The position numbers and the translations under genes are program-made. From Drosophila persimilis (lineage: Eukaryota > Arthropoda > Insecta > Diptera > Drosophilidae): DNA of 64,000 bases. Positions 35,851-48,200 of this stretch are shown one piece after another. The stretch spans positions 186,001 through 250,000 of the forward strand of contig NW_020825294.1 of assembly GCF_003286085.1 (NCBI RefSeq). The letters run 5' to 3'. The notes under the pieces are model-generated. The model did no database searches and was not told where the DNA came from. It saw nothing but the letters and a program-made list of their open reading frames with translations. The stretch's first letter is position 1. Each line of letters opens with the position of its first letter.

Positions 35851-38800
35851 ATGCGCTGTATAAATTTCCCATAGGTGAAGGGACACGTTTTACGGCTGAA
35901 AATAACACAGGAAACCATACTTTTGATGAGTTTTAGTTTAAATATATTAATAAATACATCTGTTCAATGGTTGGTTCCTATGAAAGCTATAGTTTGTAGT
36001 GCTCTGGTCACAAGGGTTCCAATTTGCTGGAAGTGGGTTTACAAACCCTTCATCAAAATCACCACACCCGCTCTATCGGTGAGAGTATCAAGGGTATTCC
36101 TGGTAAAGCTCGAATCCTGTTTACTTCCTTTTTTGAGCTCAAAAGCTACCTAAGCAACGCCGCAACAGAACAGCAGACAGCAGAAGACAGAGCCACTAAA
36201 TCTTCTATAGGCACAAGTTTTAGGAGATTCTTTTTTTGGGCAGCAGCAGCATCTCATGGATGGATGTGGGTATGTATCTGTGTATCTGTGCATCTGTGCA
36301 TCTGTGTGTGATGTTATGTATATCTTTTTTTCATATATCGTCTTGGTCGCTGATTTATTATTTACTTTATAAAAAATGTTCTCCTCCAAATCAAGTTTTG
36401 GGCGGGAGGATTGAGATATAGGGATGAGCGCAGCAGGAGAAGCGGGGTATCAAAATTTTGCTTAATTTGTGTCTGCCCCAAGGAGTGCCGGTGGAGGGGG
36501 CACCACAGCTTCTATCCATTAGACGGGAGGGCAGGGGAGGAGAAGCCGCTTCGACCGCTTCACGGAAATCTTGTTAAATTTCGCTTGATTGAATTTGCCT
36601 TGCATTTTGCGTCCCGAGCGGCGTTTCTTTCTTCAAATCTTCCTTCTTTCACATTTTTTATTCATTTTTATTTGTATATATCTTATATGCTTTAAATATT
36701 CTTGTATTTTGTCAATTTTTGACCACACACGACACGAAATTGATCGAAAAGAGTGAAATGTTTCTCATGTAACATGGAAATTGAAATGGAAATTATTTTT
36801 TGTATCAATTTTTCTATATACTGAACTCCTTTTTTTTTCTTTGTGTACAACTTCCTCTCAATGTCCCTCTCTCTTTCTATTTATTTACCTCTTTAACCAC
36901 AGAATTTATGGCAAGGAAATGAAATGCAGACAAGAAAAGGAAGTTGTCTGAAGGAAATCGAATTTGAGATTCCCTAACACGGGATTTCCAGCTTTGGAAG
37001 CAAGGAATGGAACATGTGCAAGCTTGGAAGGTGGGAATAGAATAGGGATTCAACTAAAATTCATTTGAAACGTATTTGAATACTGAAAGCTTCGGGGAAT
37101 CATATTTCTAATCCACTATTACCTCTCTTATCCGCCTCTCAAGTGGTATTCCTCAAGATACTGCCGTTTAGCCCACATTTCGAGAAGAGAAGCAAAAGCA
37201 AAAGCGTGTTAGCAGTTCTCAGAGGAAGCTGTGGCAGCAAAAGATGCTTGTTGCAGCAGGGCAGTAGCAGTGGCAATGGCAGTTGCTACCTGGGTGGAGT
37301 TCCATTGAAACCACTGGCGGTAATGGTAACGGGAGGAAAAACCGCAGAAAATTGCTATACATCTGCGAAGGAAAAGCCAGTGTTAAAGCATAAGCCATCG
37401 TGTAGATGAAAACTGGCTTTTTCCACACAATGAGATTTATTTATCGTGATTGTGCGCTTAATTGAAAATTGTTTGCGACTCAACAGAGAGAGAGAAGGAG
37501 GGCGAGAGAGAGGGAGAGCGCAACAGGAGGCAACGAGACGACTCCTGGCTTCCGTTCTGCGGGGCCATATATCACCGTGAACCCATCTTGGGTCTCCATC
37601 CTGACTAACGGTATTCCTAACACACATCTATTGACATACATTTTAGGGACCGACTGTACTTGGCTCGTCTCCTCCTCGTCTTTGGCCCCCAAAAACAATT
37701 TGTCAACGACATGAGGCAATGATATAGCAGGAAAATACCAAGAAAAACTGTAGCCACTGTTCCGAGGGTAAATGAAAATGTCAGCAGCATCGGGCTTCAA
37801 CAACGGCAACAACATCCCAATAGTTAAGTGGATACCGAGAGAGAGAGAGAGAGGGCGCCTCCTCGTGGCAGGAATGGAATCCATCAACCGCCCATGGAGT
37901 CATCGCATTGGCATCCAACTGGCAGCAGGCGAAACCAACGAAACCTTTTCAATCACATTATCCGACGGAATGCGACCCCAACAGAGCTGCTGGATATTAT
38001 GGTATGGTATATGGCCTCTAACTAGCCTCGAGGGGGGGTCGTACTTAGCAGCTCTTTTCAAATAAAGGAGAACTCTTTTTCGCTAGGAGAAACATGTTGG
38101 CGAGTGCATGTTTCATTGGCCAATTTAAAAGGGAAAACACAGCCGAATTTAAAGTATAAATCTCAGAAAAGAAGAAAGAATATGTTAATATTAAGCTGAG
38201 GATCATATGGTGGAATGTATCCGTTCACTTAGGGAACATTTTAGCACCGAATCAACATCACTCGCTGCAATTGACGAATGTGGAACAGTGGAAGCTAGTG
38301 GAACAGGGATATAAGGGAGCTTCTTCTGTTCTGCTTCTCTGGGAAAAGTTTTTCTCAACTTAAATCTGGAATTTCCCACTCCTCCCATTCGTAAATCCCC
38401 CAAAACCACCAACATGTGATTGGAATACAAAACTAACATGTATTTTTCAGTTACCGCAATGCGAATCACCGTCAGCGACAGCCGCCCACACGCATGTCCC
38501 TATAGAGATCCGTACAGCCCTGTAATCCTCCCGCATTATTTCGTTCTGTGGCACACGCTCCACGCTCCACGCGGCGGGTGGTCTCGGTCGGAAAATTCCA
38601 TCAGCTACAAGAATAGAAAGTACTTTACAGGATAAGCGCCCCGTGGCATCCTTGACAAGCCCCCGCTCTGTATCATCCGCTCTGCCCCCCCGTTGTTGTT
38701 GAATGTTGTATTTGTGGCATACATATTGCACCATCCAATCCACAGCCTTATTCCTCCCCCCCACATAGGGATTCCTATCGTATTCGTATTCGTATTGTTT

Positions 38801-40965
38801 CTCTGTTTTGGACTTGTTGCACGGTCTGCAGTTGAAATCAATTTGCAACTCCTTCCACTCGAAATTTCACACAATTAGAGCCAAGAAATCAGGTTGATGG
38901 GGCAAGCAGGCCATTAACGGAATCCTACGCATAAACAGCGGCCAGGAAAATACACCGATTTTATGGGCGAGGGCGTGCCCCAAGATGGTAGTTGAAGGGA
39001 GAGCCGTAAAAATCGAAAGAACCCAGAGACCAGAGGCCAAGACGAAGGAGCCCTCTCTGCACAGTGGTTCGGGGACTGTTCAATGGAGAACTGAAAACAG
39101 ATAGAATATAGTGGGAAGGAAGGGCCTGAAAGTACGTCATGATTAACTCTTTTCAAATCACATTTCATTCGCTTATCTACAGCGCCTGTCACACTGTATC
39201 TCTCCCCCGAATGAGCAATGAACAGTGTGAATTTTATGAGCTCTCTGAACGTTAAATGGTTCCCCAATTTAATGACGAATGCAACACGTCGAAGAGGAAC
39301 CCTCAAGGAGAAGCATTCCCCGTTAAAAAAAAAGCGTAAATGAAGCCACGAATATTCATACTTTTCCGGTTTTCACATTTCCACTAGGATTCGCTCTGCA
39401 CACCCGTTCCTTTGGAGAGTGTCGTCTGCCTTCTGCTTGCGTTAATTACTTAATTTTAATGGCCTTTATTATGCCACAAGAACAAATACCTCCTCTCCTC
39501 TCCCGCACACATGAGTGTGCCGCACGGAGATTGGAAAGTGTAAAACGCTTCCATTTACAAGCTCATAAACAGAGTCGCTGCTGCATCGTTGTGGGCCATT
39601 AAAAAACAGTCAACAAAACTCAAGTTCTCGCTTGAAGAGTAAGGGCAAGGGCTAAGAATGTACTAAGAAAATATTAAGGCAGAGATCCGGGGAGAATTCC
39701 TTAAGAAGAATGCGCTTCAAGAGCTTAATTTCATTATTCTGTGATGCTCTTAACATTCTGCTCAGATTCGTCATAATCCATGTAAAGTTTACAGAGCAGA
39801 GTAACCGATTTGCACATGAGCTTTTGTCGATCGCCCTTCCCGTACTTGCTCGTAATTCCTCTCTGAGAGAGTTTTGCCTGTTCCTCATATCAATGTCTTC
39901 AAGTTTTCACTGTAAAACCAAGGTACATTTTTTCAAGGTAACACAGCGCTCTTACGATCGGGGTCTATTTTGTTTTTCCTCTCTCAAAGAAAATACTCAA
40001 ATAGAATTCTACTGAAATAAATGACTAAGAAATCAATATGAAGCTCCTATCTTCTATCGTTTTACCAAGCGTGAGCCGGCAATACAGCACCACCTCTCCC
40101 CCTGTATAAATTACACCTTGAGCACAACTGCTTAATTTACAAAAGAGCGAGAGCGACAGAGTATCATTTACTGTAATTCTCGCCTTTTGCTTGTACGAAA
40201 CTGATAAGAATTCCAAATGCGCTGCCAATTGGCAGACCCTGCCAAACCCCCAAAATCACTATAAAACTCACCTTTTAGTGTATTCAAAAAAAAACAAAAA
40301 CCCTCCTCCACCAAATAACGCTTTTGTTTTGGGGAGGTGTTTTTAGGGTCTTTGCCGAAAGCCGTCTTGTGATTACACACACACACCACTATACAAATGC
40401 ATGATTGTATGTATGTTCCACTTGTTGCCAACTGCGCGTTTTGTTGCTGGAATCTCGAGTGTCCATGCGTGTGTGTGTGTGTGAATGCGTGCGTCTGTGA
40501 AGTGGTTTTTTTTGTTTATAACGGCGTCTGCCAGTGCAACAAATAAACAAAAGACGAAGGCGACGACAGCAAACGGCGACAGAGCGACGACGTCAACGCA
40601 GGTGTCGCAGACGTGTGACGTATCGAGGGGGAGCGGCGGGGGCCGCGAAATATTACAGCGCGACAAACATGACGTGAAACACAAGAGAGGGGGCAAAGGA
40701 AAGGCGCGTACGAACACTGAAGCAGCGACAGAGAAACACACTCACGCACAAAAACGCAAGAACCGTAAGAAACAGCTTAACGTAATAAACATTTGCAATT
40801 GTTTAACAGAACAATTGAACGATAGAATACACTTTCCCGGTGTTCAATTCAAGCACAAAATGTCGAGAAACTAACACAGAACCGAAGGGGGATTAATTAT
40901 GCACGAGGCATTGTTTTATTAAACACAAAATTAATAAATTAAATTTTGTTGGAGCGCGTTGGAAT

Positions 40966-41040
40966 ATAAAATATACGGTCTGACGCTCTGAAATATACCA
41001 AAACATACCGTCTCATTTTCAAAATATACCGTAAATATAC
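40966..41040. promoter_or_regulatory. Cluster of AAATATAC motifs (Ohler motif 6 type)
   Basis: Four copies of AAATATAC (reverse complement GTATATTT) in about 75 bp, three of them followed by C or G. The pattern fits Ohler core-promoter motif 6 (KTYRGTATWTTT), common at TATA-less fly promoters. A near-duplicate of one copy, with the flank CTCATTTTC, appears at about 41533-41552. Confidence 0.5.
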
Positions 41041-41544
41041 TGACGAATTTGTATTCATTGTTCCATTGTATTCCTCGCTATTTATCTTCAGTTGCTTATA
41101 ACTAGTTAGCTAGGACCCTCAGTTCGCAATAAATAATTTTATCCTATTGACTAATCACTTTCTACAAGATTGGCTAACTTATAGCTCTCATTTATATTGA
41201 ATTGTTTATAAAATAAGGCTTACCAAAAAAGTCAGCAACAATTATATTATTATTTTTACATGGCAACTACACACTGACTGCATTTTTCCTACATATTAAC
41301 TACATTTTTGTGATCGTTTGTTTACAAGTTTGGCCTTTTTTTTCGTATAAGCCCCATGGAAGCGCCAGTGTGAAAACCTTCGCTATCCACTTTTTGACAT
41401 GAATTTTTCCCGAAATGGCATTTCTACACTATTTCTACATTGGTGCCTTGGACAAGAGGGTTAGTTAATCTTAAAAAATACTCGAAATTACTATGAAAAG
41501 TGTGTGTGAGCTAGATATGGTGGTAAGAAACCCTCTCATTTTCG

Positions 41545-41717
41545 AAATATACAGATAAAGAAACGACCTTAGTCCTTAGATTTTATCTTTCATCTTTAAT
41601 TAACAGAACGCCCACGATATCTTTCACCTGAACAGCGCTAAAATTCTTCATATACATTTCTGGTGTAACATTCAGTTAACAGTAACAGTAACAGTTAACA
41701 GTACAGAAACAGCTGTT
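41545..41717 (+). promoter_or_regulatory. Housekeeping-type core promoter of the CCDC43-like gene
   Basis: Upstream of the start codon lie AAATATAC (41545-41552, Ohler 6, reverse), CAGCGCTA (41633-41640, Ohler 7) and AACAGCTGTT (41708-41717, a perfect Ohler 5 E-box). There is no TATA box. This set is typical of broadly expressed fly genes. The start site is expected in about 41.6-41.85 kb. Confidence 0.5.
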
Positions 41718-41872
41718 TGCTGACGGCATGTAACAACACTGCCCCACACGTTCCACGCCGAAAATCTACATTTTACTGCCATTGGTGGCTGAATTTTTCG
41801 CTGGCTGGAGATTTTGGTACGTAGCAGCTGGATTTAAACTGAATCATCGAATACGCCTGGCTGGAGTCCACT

Positions 41873-42635
41873 ATGAGCGCCAGCGAAGAGTTCCAGGGCT
41901 GGCTCAACGAGCAGCTGCGCCAGCTCAACACAGACGAGGGGGTCTTTGGCTCGTACATTGTGGGCATACTCGAAGGCGAGGAGTCGGACGAGGAGAAGGC
42001 TGAGGGTCTCGAGGGAATCCTCAGCGAAACCGGGGTGAGTTCTTTCCATTTGCCATGAATTCAAGCCTGCTAATTGCTAATTGCATTATTCCCTCGTCCC
42101 CCAAAAGTCTGCCAACATTGACGATCTGGTGGCCACCATAATGCAAAAATGGCTCCACAGCCATCCCAGCACCGACGAGCCGCCCAAGAAGGGCCTGGAC
42201 ATTGATGTGAACGCTCAGCTGGCCAAGCTGCTGGCCCAACAGAAGCTGCAGCAACCCGCCGCCAAAGAGCGCGAATACACCGAAGAGGAGCGACGCATCA
42301 AGAAGCAGATTCTGGCGCAGTATTCAGAGGTTTTCGCCATCGAATCGAAGCCATGCCATAAGCAAGTCCTTAACCTGTGCTTTGCATTTCAGACTGCCGT
42401 TCCTGGGGATGACGATGAGCAGTCGGAGCCGGAGAGCGATGATGACAGCGGCGGTGTGGCCCGCAACACAAACAAGTCCGATGTTCAGGCTCTGGCCAAG
42501 GAGAAGCGGGAGCAGGCGCGCCTGGACAGTGCGGCCAAGAAGCTCAAAGACAAGGAGGATCGCGAGAAACAGAAACAGCTGCGCGAGGAGAAAAAGGAGA
42601 AGCGCAAGACCGTCAAGGGAGAGCGCCGTCGGTAG
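41873..42635 (+). CDS. CCDC43-like coiled-coil protein, three exons
   Basis: Exons 41873-42034, 42108-42329 and 42393-42635 give 208 residues. Intron 1 (73 nt) has GTGAGT and CAAAAG; intron 2 (63 nt) has GTTTTC and a good branch and acceptor (CTTAAC, TTTCAG). The N-terminus (FQGWLNEQLRQLNTDEGVFGSYIVGILEG, here split: FQGWLNEQLRQLN, then VFGSYIVGILEG) and the acidic EEESDEE-like stretch are characteristic of the CCDC43 family. An LAQYSE motif precedes an acidic linker, and the last 60 residues are a Lys/Glu-rich coiled coil ending in a basic GERRR. The length is close to the vertebrate protein. Intron 2 is a multiple of three with no in-frame stop, so its retention would add 21 residues. The family's molecular role is poorly known. 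Confidence 0.88.
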
Positions 42636-43034
42636 CCCGCCACAATCCGATCCCCGAAATCATAGTTCTGTGCAAATTGCCAATGCAGCAGCAGCTCCCC
42701 CCACACCGAGAGAGAGAAAGAGAGAGGGCAGCAGGAGTCTCCTCTAGATACTACACATATATCTGTACATTATATATACACTAACCGACTTTGACATTGT
42801 ATTGCAATTGAAACGCCAAAGTTTTGAATGGATATTTTTAAAATGTCTTTCTTTTTGGGTTTTCTTCAATTAATTTACTAAATTAAATTAAAAGTTGTCT
42901 CAAAGTAGCAGCCAGATGCTTGGGAATTCTCGATCTCTAATGCTAACTTGGCCAACTATTTACGATTAATCTCGGCTAAGAATCTCAAATGTTCTCTCGC
43001 TGTATATACTGCATAGTAGGATTATTTGTTTGAT
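42636..43034. other. Convergent 3' ends of two genes
   Basis: About 400 bp separate the CCDC43-like stop from the stop of the acidic-protein gene. It must hold both 3' untranslated regions, and their transcripts may overlap. ATTAAA-type signals occur in the AT-rich stretch near 42865-42890. No other gene is seen. Confidence 0.7.
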
Positions 43035-44029
43035 TTATGGATCTGTTTCATCGGTATGATCTTGGCCTTCGTCCTCGGCTTCCTCCTCCTCGTCGAGGGC
43101 TTCGTCTTCCTCCTCGTCCTCCTCCAGATCTGGCACTGGCTCTGACTCTGGCTCCAGCTCGGGGTCCTCGGGATTTCCTTCATCTTCTTCGTCGTCGTCA
43201 TCAGCACCAGGTGCAGCAGCCTCCTCATCCGGGTCCTCCTTATCCTGCTCCTCGAGCAACTCCTGGGATACCTTCATAATGCCCTCCAGATCGTGCAGCT
43301 TGAACCGTCGATTGTTGGGGTCCAAGCAGTTGGCCTTCACCTCCAAGTAGTCACCAATTTGCTGCTCATCCCAGCTGGAATACTGCACAGGCATGAGAAA
43401 TGCAAGAGATTACATCGTATCCGTATGGATAGTCCGCAGAGACTTACCACCGAGCTGGAAGTGAAGAGCAGCTGCTCCTCGCCGGGCTCCGACTTTACTC
43501 TGAGAAACTTCTGCAGGAGACTCGCCTGCACATCCTTGCGCCACAGGCAGAGGCGAGTGTTCTTCATCCAGTCCTTGTCGAGGAGGTCCGCCTTCTTCAT
43601 CAGCAGATCCACCTGGTGGAGCTTCACGAACTGCTTCTTCGGGGGCAGACTCTGCGGCCGCTTCGAGGTGCTGGCCAGTGGATACTCAAAGTCCTCGTCG
43701 CTGGGATCCGTTTCTAGGTCATCGTCATCGTCGTCGTCGGATTCGTCGTCGCTGTCCACCTTCGAGTGGCGACGCTTGGCCTTGGCGGCCGTTCCAGCAG
43801 CCTTTCTCTTGCGACCGCCCTCACCGCCGCCTGGTCCCCCGCTTGCACCTGCAGCTCCACCTGCCCCCGAACCTCCAGCAATGGCTACGCCGATACGTGG
43901 CTGCTTTGGTGGCCGCTTCTTGGTGGGCCGCCAGTCCTCCTCCGAGTCGGAATCGTCGTCTGGACTGTAGTCCTCCTCTTCGTCGCTCTCCACAAATGTG
44001 GTGGTCACCAGCTCGGTGCGACTTCGCAT
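43035..44029 (-). CDS. Acidic, Ser/Asp/Glu-rich protein of 309 residues, function unknown
   Basis: Exon 1 is 44029-43448 (194 codons) and exon 2 is 43382-43035. A 65-nt intron with GTAAGT and CTGTGCAG joins them in phase 0. A TAA two codons before the ATG fixes the start. Residues about 12-130 are low-complexity: acidic clusters (DEEEDYSPDDDSDSEED), a Gly/Ala linker and a basic KRKAAGTAAKAKRR patch that could be a nuclear signal. A compact, more conserved-looking core follows (about 150-240: KLHQVDLLMKKADLLDKDW, LCLWRKDVQASLLQKFLRV, then YLEVKANCLDPNNRRFKLHD). The last 60 residues are almost all Asp/Glu/Pro. I do not recognise the core. The composition suggests a nuclear or nucleolar protein; this is inference. 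Confidence 0.85.
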
Positions 44030-45263
44030 TCTTTAGCGCCCACTGCGGATTTTCTCTATCCCCTGATTTCTGATTCTGATTCTGTTTCTGATGCTGTTGC
44101 TGTTGCTCCTGTTGCCGAGGTCGAGGTTTTGAGGTTTTTAGCTCTCCTAAGGCGGTCCTGCGCTCCTGCTGCTGCTGCTGCTGCTGCTGTTGCAGCCACT
44201 TGTGCTGCTGAATGCGTCCCAAAGCTGAATGAAAATTTTATTGTTGACTCCGAAAAGCTAATTTCCACACACACACACACACATCTATTGGGGGCGCTCT
44301 CTCCCACACGGAGTCGTGTCGCTCTCTCCTTGGATTCCTTGGTGTATCCTTTGGGGGTGCTTTTGATTTCGCGCTTTCGCATTCTCAATCCGTTTTCTGT
44401 CTCTCTCTCTAACAGTGTGCTTTTCCCGCGTTCGCAGGGTTGCATCTCGCGAGGTACAGGGTTGAATTTTACTAAATAATTCGTTCCTTTTGACTTTCTT
44501 TGAACAAATTTAATGATTAGTAGCTAATTTTTTTGTGAATTAATGCCACCAAAGAACTACCGTCTAACATGGCACCAGACATGGCCAAAACTTCAGCTTT
44601 GGGTCGCTATATCTTCAGGTATATCCAAGAATCCAAAACCTTGTGAAAGGTCGTACATCTCTCTTTTAAATTCATTCATTTTGTTGTGGATATCTGCTCT
44701 ATAGAGGCCGATACAAGTTAAAAAAGTAACCAAATAGCGGTTTTTAAATTTTTAAAACGATTTTGGGGGTATTATTGCAAATTTTAAGTATGTATGCATT
44801 AGGAAGTGATCTATTCATCCAGGCCAGCATTGTAATATTTGCCTCGTGAAAAGTACAAAATGTTTATTATTTTATGATCCACCTGGATCACACTCCACAA
44901 GTAAGTTCAACAGTAATTGTATTCTATTTTTATTATTACAATTCCTTTGTCATCCGATTGCTCCATTAGCAGGGGCACATTTAAAACGGAGACGTAACAA
45001 AAACAAGCGATTATGGTTTCTGATTTGTTTTAGAATATATATTTTATTTAAACATTTACGTAAAGCTGGACATTGGAGCACACATACACTAAGAGTCTAC
45101 TTATTTAATATCTACTATCTTCGTTGACGTATTCTCTATGCAAATTTCTAATTTCATTTACTCATGACTGGTTTCGTCTACATCTACTCCACAAGTGCTT
45201 ATCTATCATCTATTCGGAATGGTCTTCATCTCAGTCATCATCCATCCCTTAGACCTGCAAACG
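44030..45263. other. 5' region of the acidic-protein gene and 3' region of the PH gene
   Basis: Holds a CAG/CTG-rich stretch (44165-44190), a CA repeat (44264-44282) and one TTGTTGACTCCGAAAAG (44241-44257) matching the half of the 14.5-kb quasi-palindrome. AATAAA on the minus strand near 45048-45043 could end the PH-gene transcript. No coding frame with a proper start is visible between the two genes. Confidence 0.55.
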
Positions 45264-48200
45264 CTATACACGCGTCGGTGTCCCATAGATGGATCCAGCT
45301 CCGAGTCCGCTACCGGGATTATTCCGCCTCTGGGCGAGCGGCGAGGCTGGCTGGACGGCCGACGGTCCGTTGTTGTTGTTCAGCAGGCGACGCTGCTGAC
45401 TGTCCGAGTAGGCGCGCTCTACAATTATATATTTGTATATATACATATACATATACCGATATATCTCCCGATCTTGTCTCATGCACTAAGGAGGGAGTCT
45501 TTCGTGTTTTCTGTGTGTGTAAAGCATGCACTTTTTCTTACATTTTTTTTCTCTTGGTTTACCACATATTTTCCGTTTCTTCTTTAAATTGTTAACATGC
45601 AAAAAGGAAAATTACAAAAAAAAAATAATATAAATATATATTCGATAAGACTGGAGTTGAATATGGTGCTGGGCTGGGGGTTATCTGCGTTAAATGAATA
45701 AAAGTTCGATGATTTGTTTTACTCGCTGTTTGTCTGTCCCACGACTTAGTCCCGGCTGTGGCTCCGATACTGCGACCGTGGGGCATTGCTGTATGACGCG
45801 CGACACATTTAACCGAAATTTTATAAAAATTTTCTTGAAGACTCGCAGATTGTCAACCTTTGTAGGTCGAATGTTAGTTGGCTTGAGCGAAATTTTGTAA
45901 ATTATTGTAAAAACGAGTTGGCGCCGAGGTGCACTGCCGTATGACGCGTAACACGAAACCGAAATGTTTAGAGAGGTCTAAACGGAATTTCGGATGATTG
46001 GCCGTTCTTTTTTATATTTTATAGTAAGGAAAAAATAAAAATCAGTGCCGAGGGGCACTGCCACATAACATGCGCGACACGTATACCAGAGAGGAGAGAA
46101 TAAATGCTTCCTATTCCAACTAATATGCCCAGAAACGTAACGAAATGCTTAATGGAATGATGTGTGTTCCGTGTTTTGTAATGCTTAAGATGTCAAATCA
46201 TAACCAAAGTGGAAAGCATGCCAGATGAGATGGGGAGTTATGAGAGGAGTGCAATCAGAGCCATGTGGCGATGGGGAAACCGATGCACCTACCTCGAAAC
46301 TTCAGGCCCTGCGCCTCGTTGATGATGGCCGCCAAGGCCGGGTGCTGGTATCGTTCCCGGAATATGGCCGAGCCATTGGTGTTTCCATTCAACGCAGCAC
46401 CATTTCCATTGCCATTGCCGTGGAGGTGCTGCTGCTGATGTTGCATCATCAGAAGCTTATGCTGCGGCGTATGCTGGGGCGTTAGGGATGTGGGGGGTGT
46501 GGCATTGCCGTTTTTGTAGTAACGATTCTGGTTGGGATCGTAGGAGGCCTGCTGCTGCAGCTGCTGTTGGGGCTGCAGCTGCTGTTCGTGGTTCTGGTTC
46601 AAGCGATTGGCCATCTTGATGGAGGCGCAGCGCTCCTCCTCGTTGTTGCGCATCTTCAGGATGCGCTGGTCCTGCACGGAGTACCGCGATCCGTTCAGGG
46701 CATTCAGCTGGTTGAGATTGCTGACCTGGCTGCTCAGCTTCTTGCCCCGAAAGCTGCCTGCGGGCGAGCCATTGTTCAGCAGAGTGCCGCGCGAGGAGCT
46801 GCCGTTCGTCTCGGTGCTGTCGCGAGACGCCTCGCGGTAGCTGGACGGACGATGCGTGGACGGTGGCGTATCCAAGCCGCTGTCATGGGCCGAGCAGTCC
46901 AGTTCGATTTTGCTGGGGGCACAGCCTCCTCCACCCGTGGGCAGCATGGGTTGAACTAAAAACAGACCAAGGATTAGTTGGTTTCTTTCTCCAATGTCGA
47001 GAGAGACTCACCTGAGTGCCGCATGTCGGTGGGCGCTCGGGGCTTGCGGTACAGCCAGTCCCTGTCCAGCTCGTTGCCGTTGTCCGGAGTGGCGCTCACG
47101 CCGCGGAAGAGCCTGGGACGTCGGAGTTGGACCTCCGCCTCTTCGGTCTCCTCGTCGACCACCTGATTGCTGCCGAAGCTGCTGTTGATGAAGATGCGCC
47201 TGGGCGACCCGTACAGGGCTCCACCCTGCGTGAAGCTGTTCTGGGCGGAGGCATAGCCGTTGGAGTAGCGGCTGAGATTCGCATTGCTGTGATGGGGGAT
47301 CTTCTGGGGCGTCGAGTGGTTCGTGCTGATGCCGCTCAAGTGGTGGTTGTGGTTCTCGTTGTTCAAGGCGCTCAGATCCGGCACCGAATCGGAGAAGAGG
47401 AAGGGATTGGCGCCGCCATAGCCGTTCAGGCTGCCGGCTCCGATCTTGTGGCGTGCCAGGCCGCCGCCCGTTCCGTTCGTCATCAGCCAGTCGTCCAGGG
47501 CACTCGAGTAGGTGCCTCCCAGGCCAAAGTGCTGGAACTGCAGCGAGGCATGCGACACGGGGGCAGCCAGAGAGGCTCTCGACCGCGGTCCCTGGGCAAT
47601 CTTCAAAGCTCGTCGTCGCTCCTTGGAGGTCATAGTGCATTCCTATAATGTGTTTTAGCAGTAGTTGTTTAAATCGGACTTGTGTTTTATTCAGAGTCTA
47701 CATACCTCCAAAAGCTCGAACCAGTCTTCGAGGCCATCGTCGCAGCGCAAGAGCACCCGACCCTCGCGTCCCAGCAACAGTCCAATGGCGCTATACGAGC
47801 GCCGATTCAGCCACTCCACCTTCTCGACATCCACCAGCTTGACCTGAGGAAAAACGCCACAGAAGAACAATGCAAATCGTTAGATAAACAAGTTAAAGGT
47901 TAAAACTAAAAACCAAAAGAGTTGTTCGGCTTGCCCTCCCCTCAGTGGGGGTCTGGGAGAATGCATTTTTCAATGGAATTACTCGTAGGGGTGTGAATGG
48001 GGTCTCTGGGGGTTTAAAACAGAAAACTGATTTCTGATAGGAACACATGTTGATATTTCAAAGAGTTGAGAAAAGACTTTGGCTATAGAATATGTATATG
48101 AAGAGTGAGCGAGAAAAAAAAACCGAAATTTTTTAAAAAAGGCGATCAATCTTGGGTTAGATTGGAATGTATGGATTTTCTCACGCAGAGCTATAGTTTC

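Larger units (their letters stand above)
24301..40900. other. Long non-coding region between the errantivirus and the gene cluster
   Basis: No supported exon in 16.6 kb. CpG-richer, GAGA-rich blocks at about 27840-27970, 28890-29110, 29410-29890 and 40480-40790 stand out from AT-rich surroundings and could be promoters or 5' untranslated exons, but no transcript start can be fixed from sequence. A short plus-strand frame at 25576-25672 ends at a consensus donor (GTAAGT at 25674). AT-rich, poly-T-rich DNA fills 28370-28860 and 32740-33180. Confidence 0.5.

Noticed and set aside
40271-40431. Minus-strand frame ending at AAAAG/GTGAGT
   Set aside because: The acceptor side is unclear, the peptide derives partly from CA and poly-T repeats, and there is no partner exon. 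Also considered and dropped as a second ratchet point because AAG replaces CAG and the pyrimidine tract is displaced.
43821-44222. Gln-rich minus-strand frame overlapping the start of the acidic-protein gene
   Set aside because: It begins at TTG rather than ATG and its Gln run comes from a CAG repeat in the 5' untranslated region.
46225-47648. Several 60-210 residue plus-strand frames and an alternative minus-strand frame
   Set aside because: They are shadows of the two large exons of the PH gene, which are GC-rich and therefore stop-poor in other frames.
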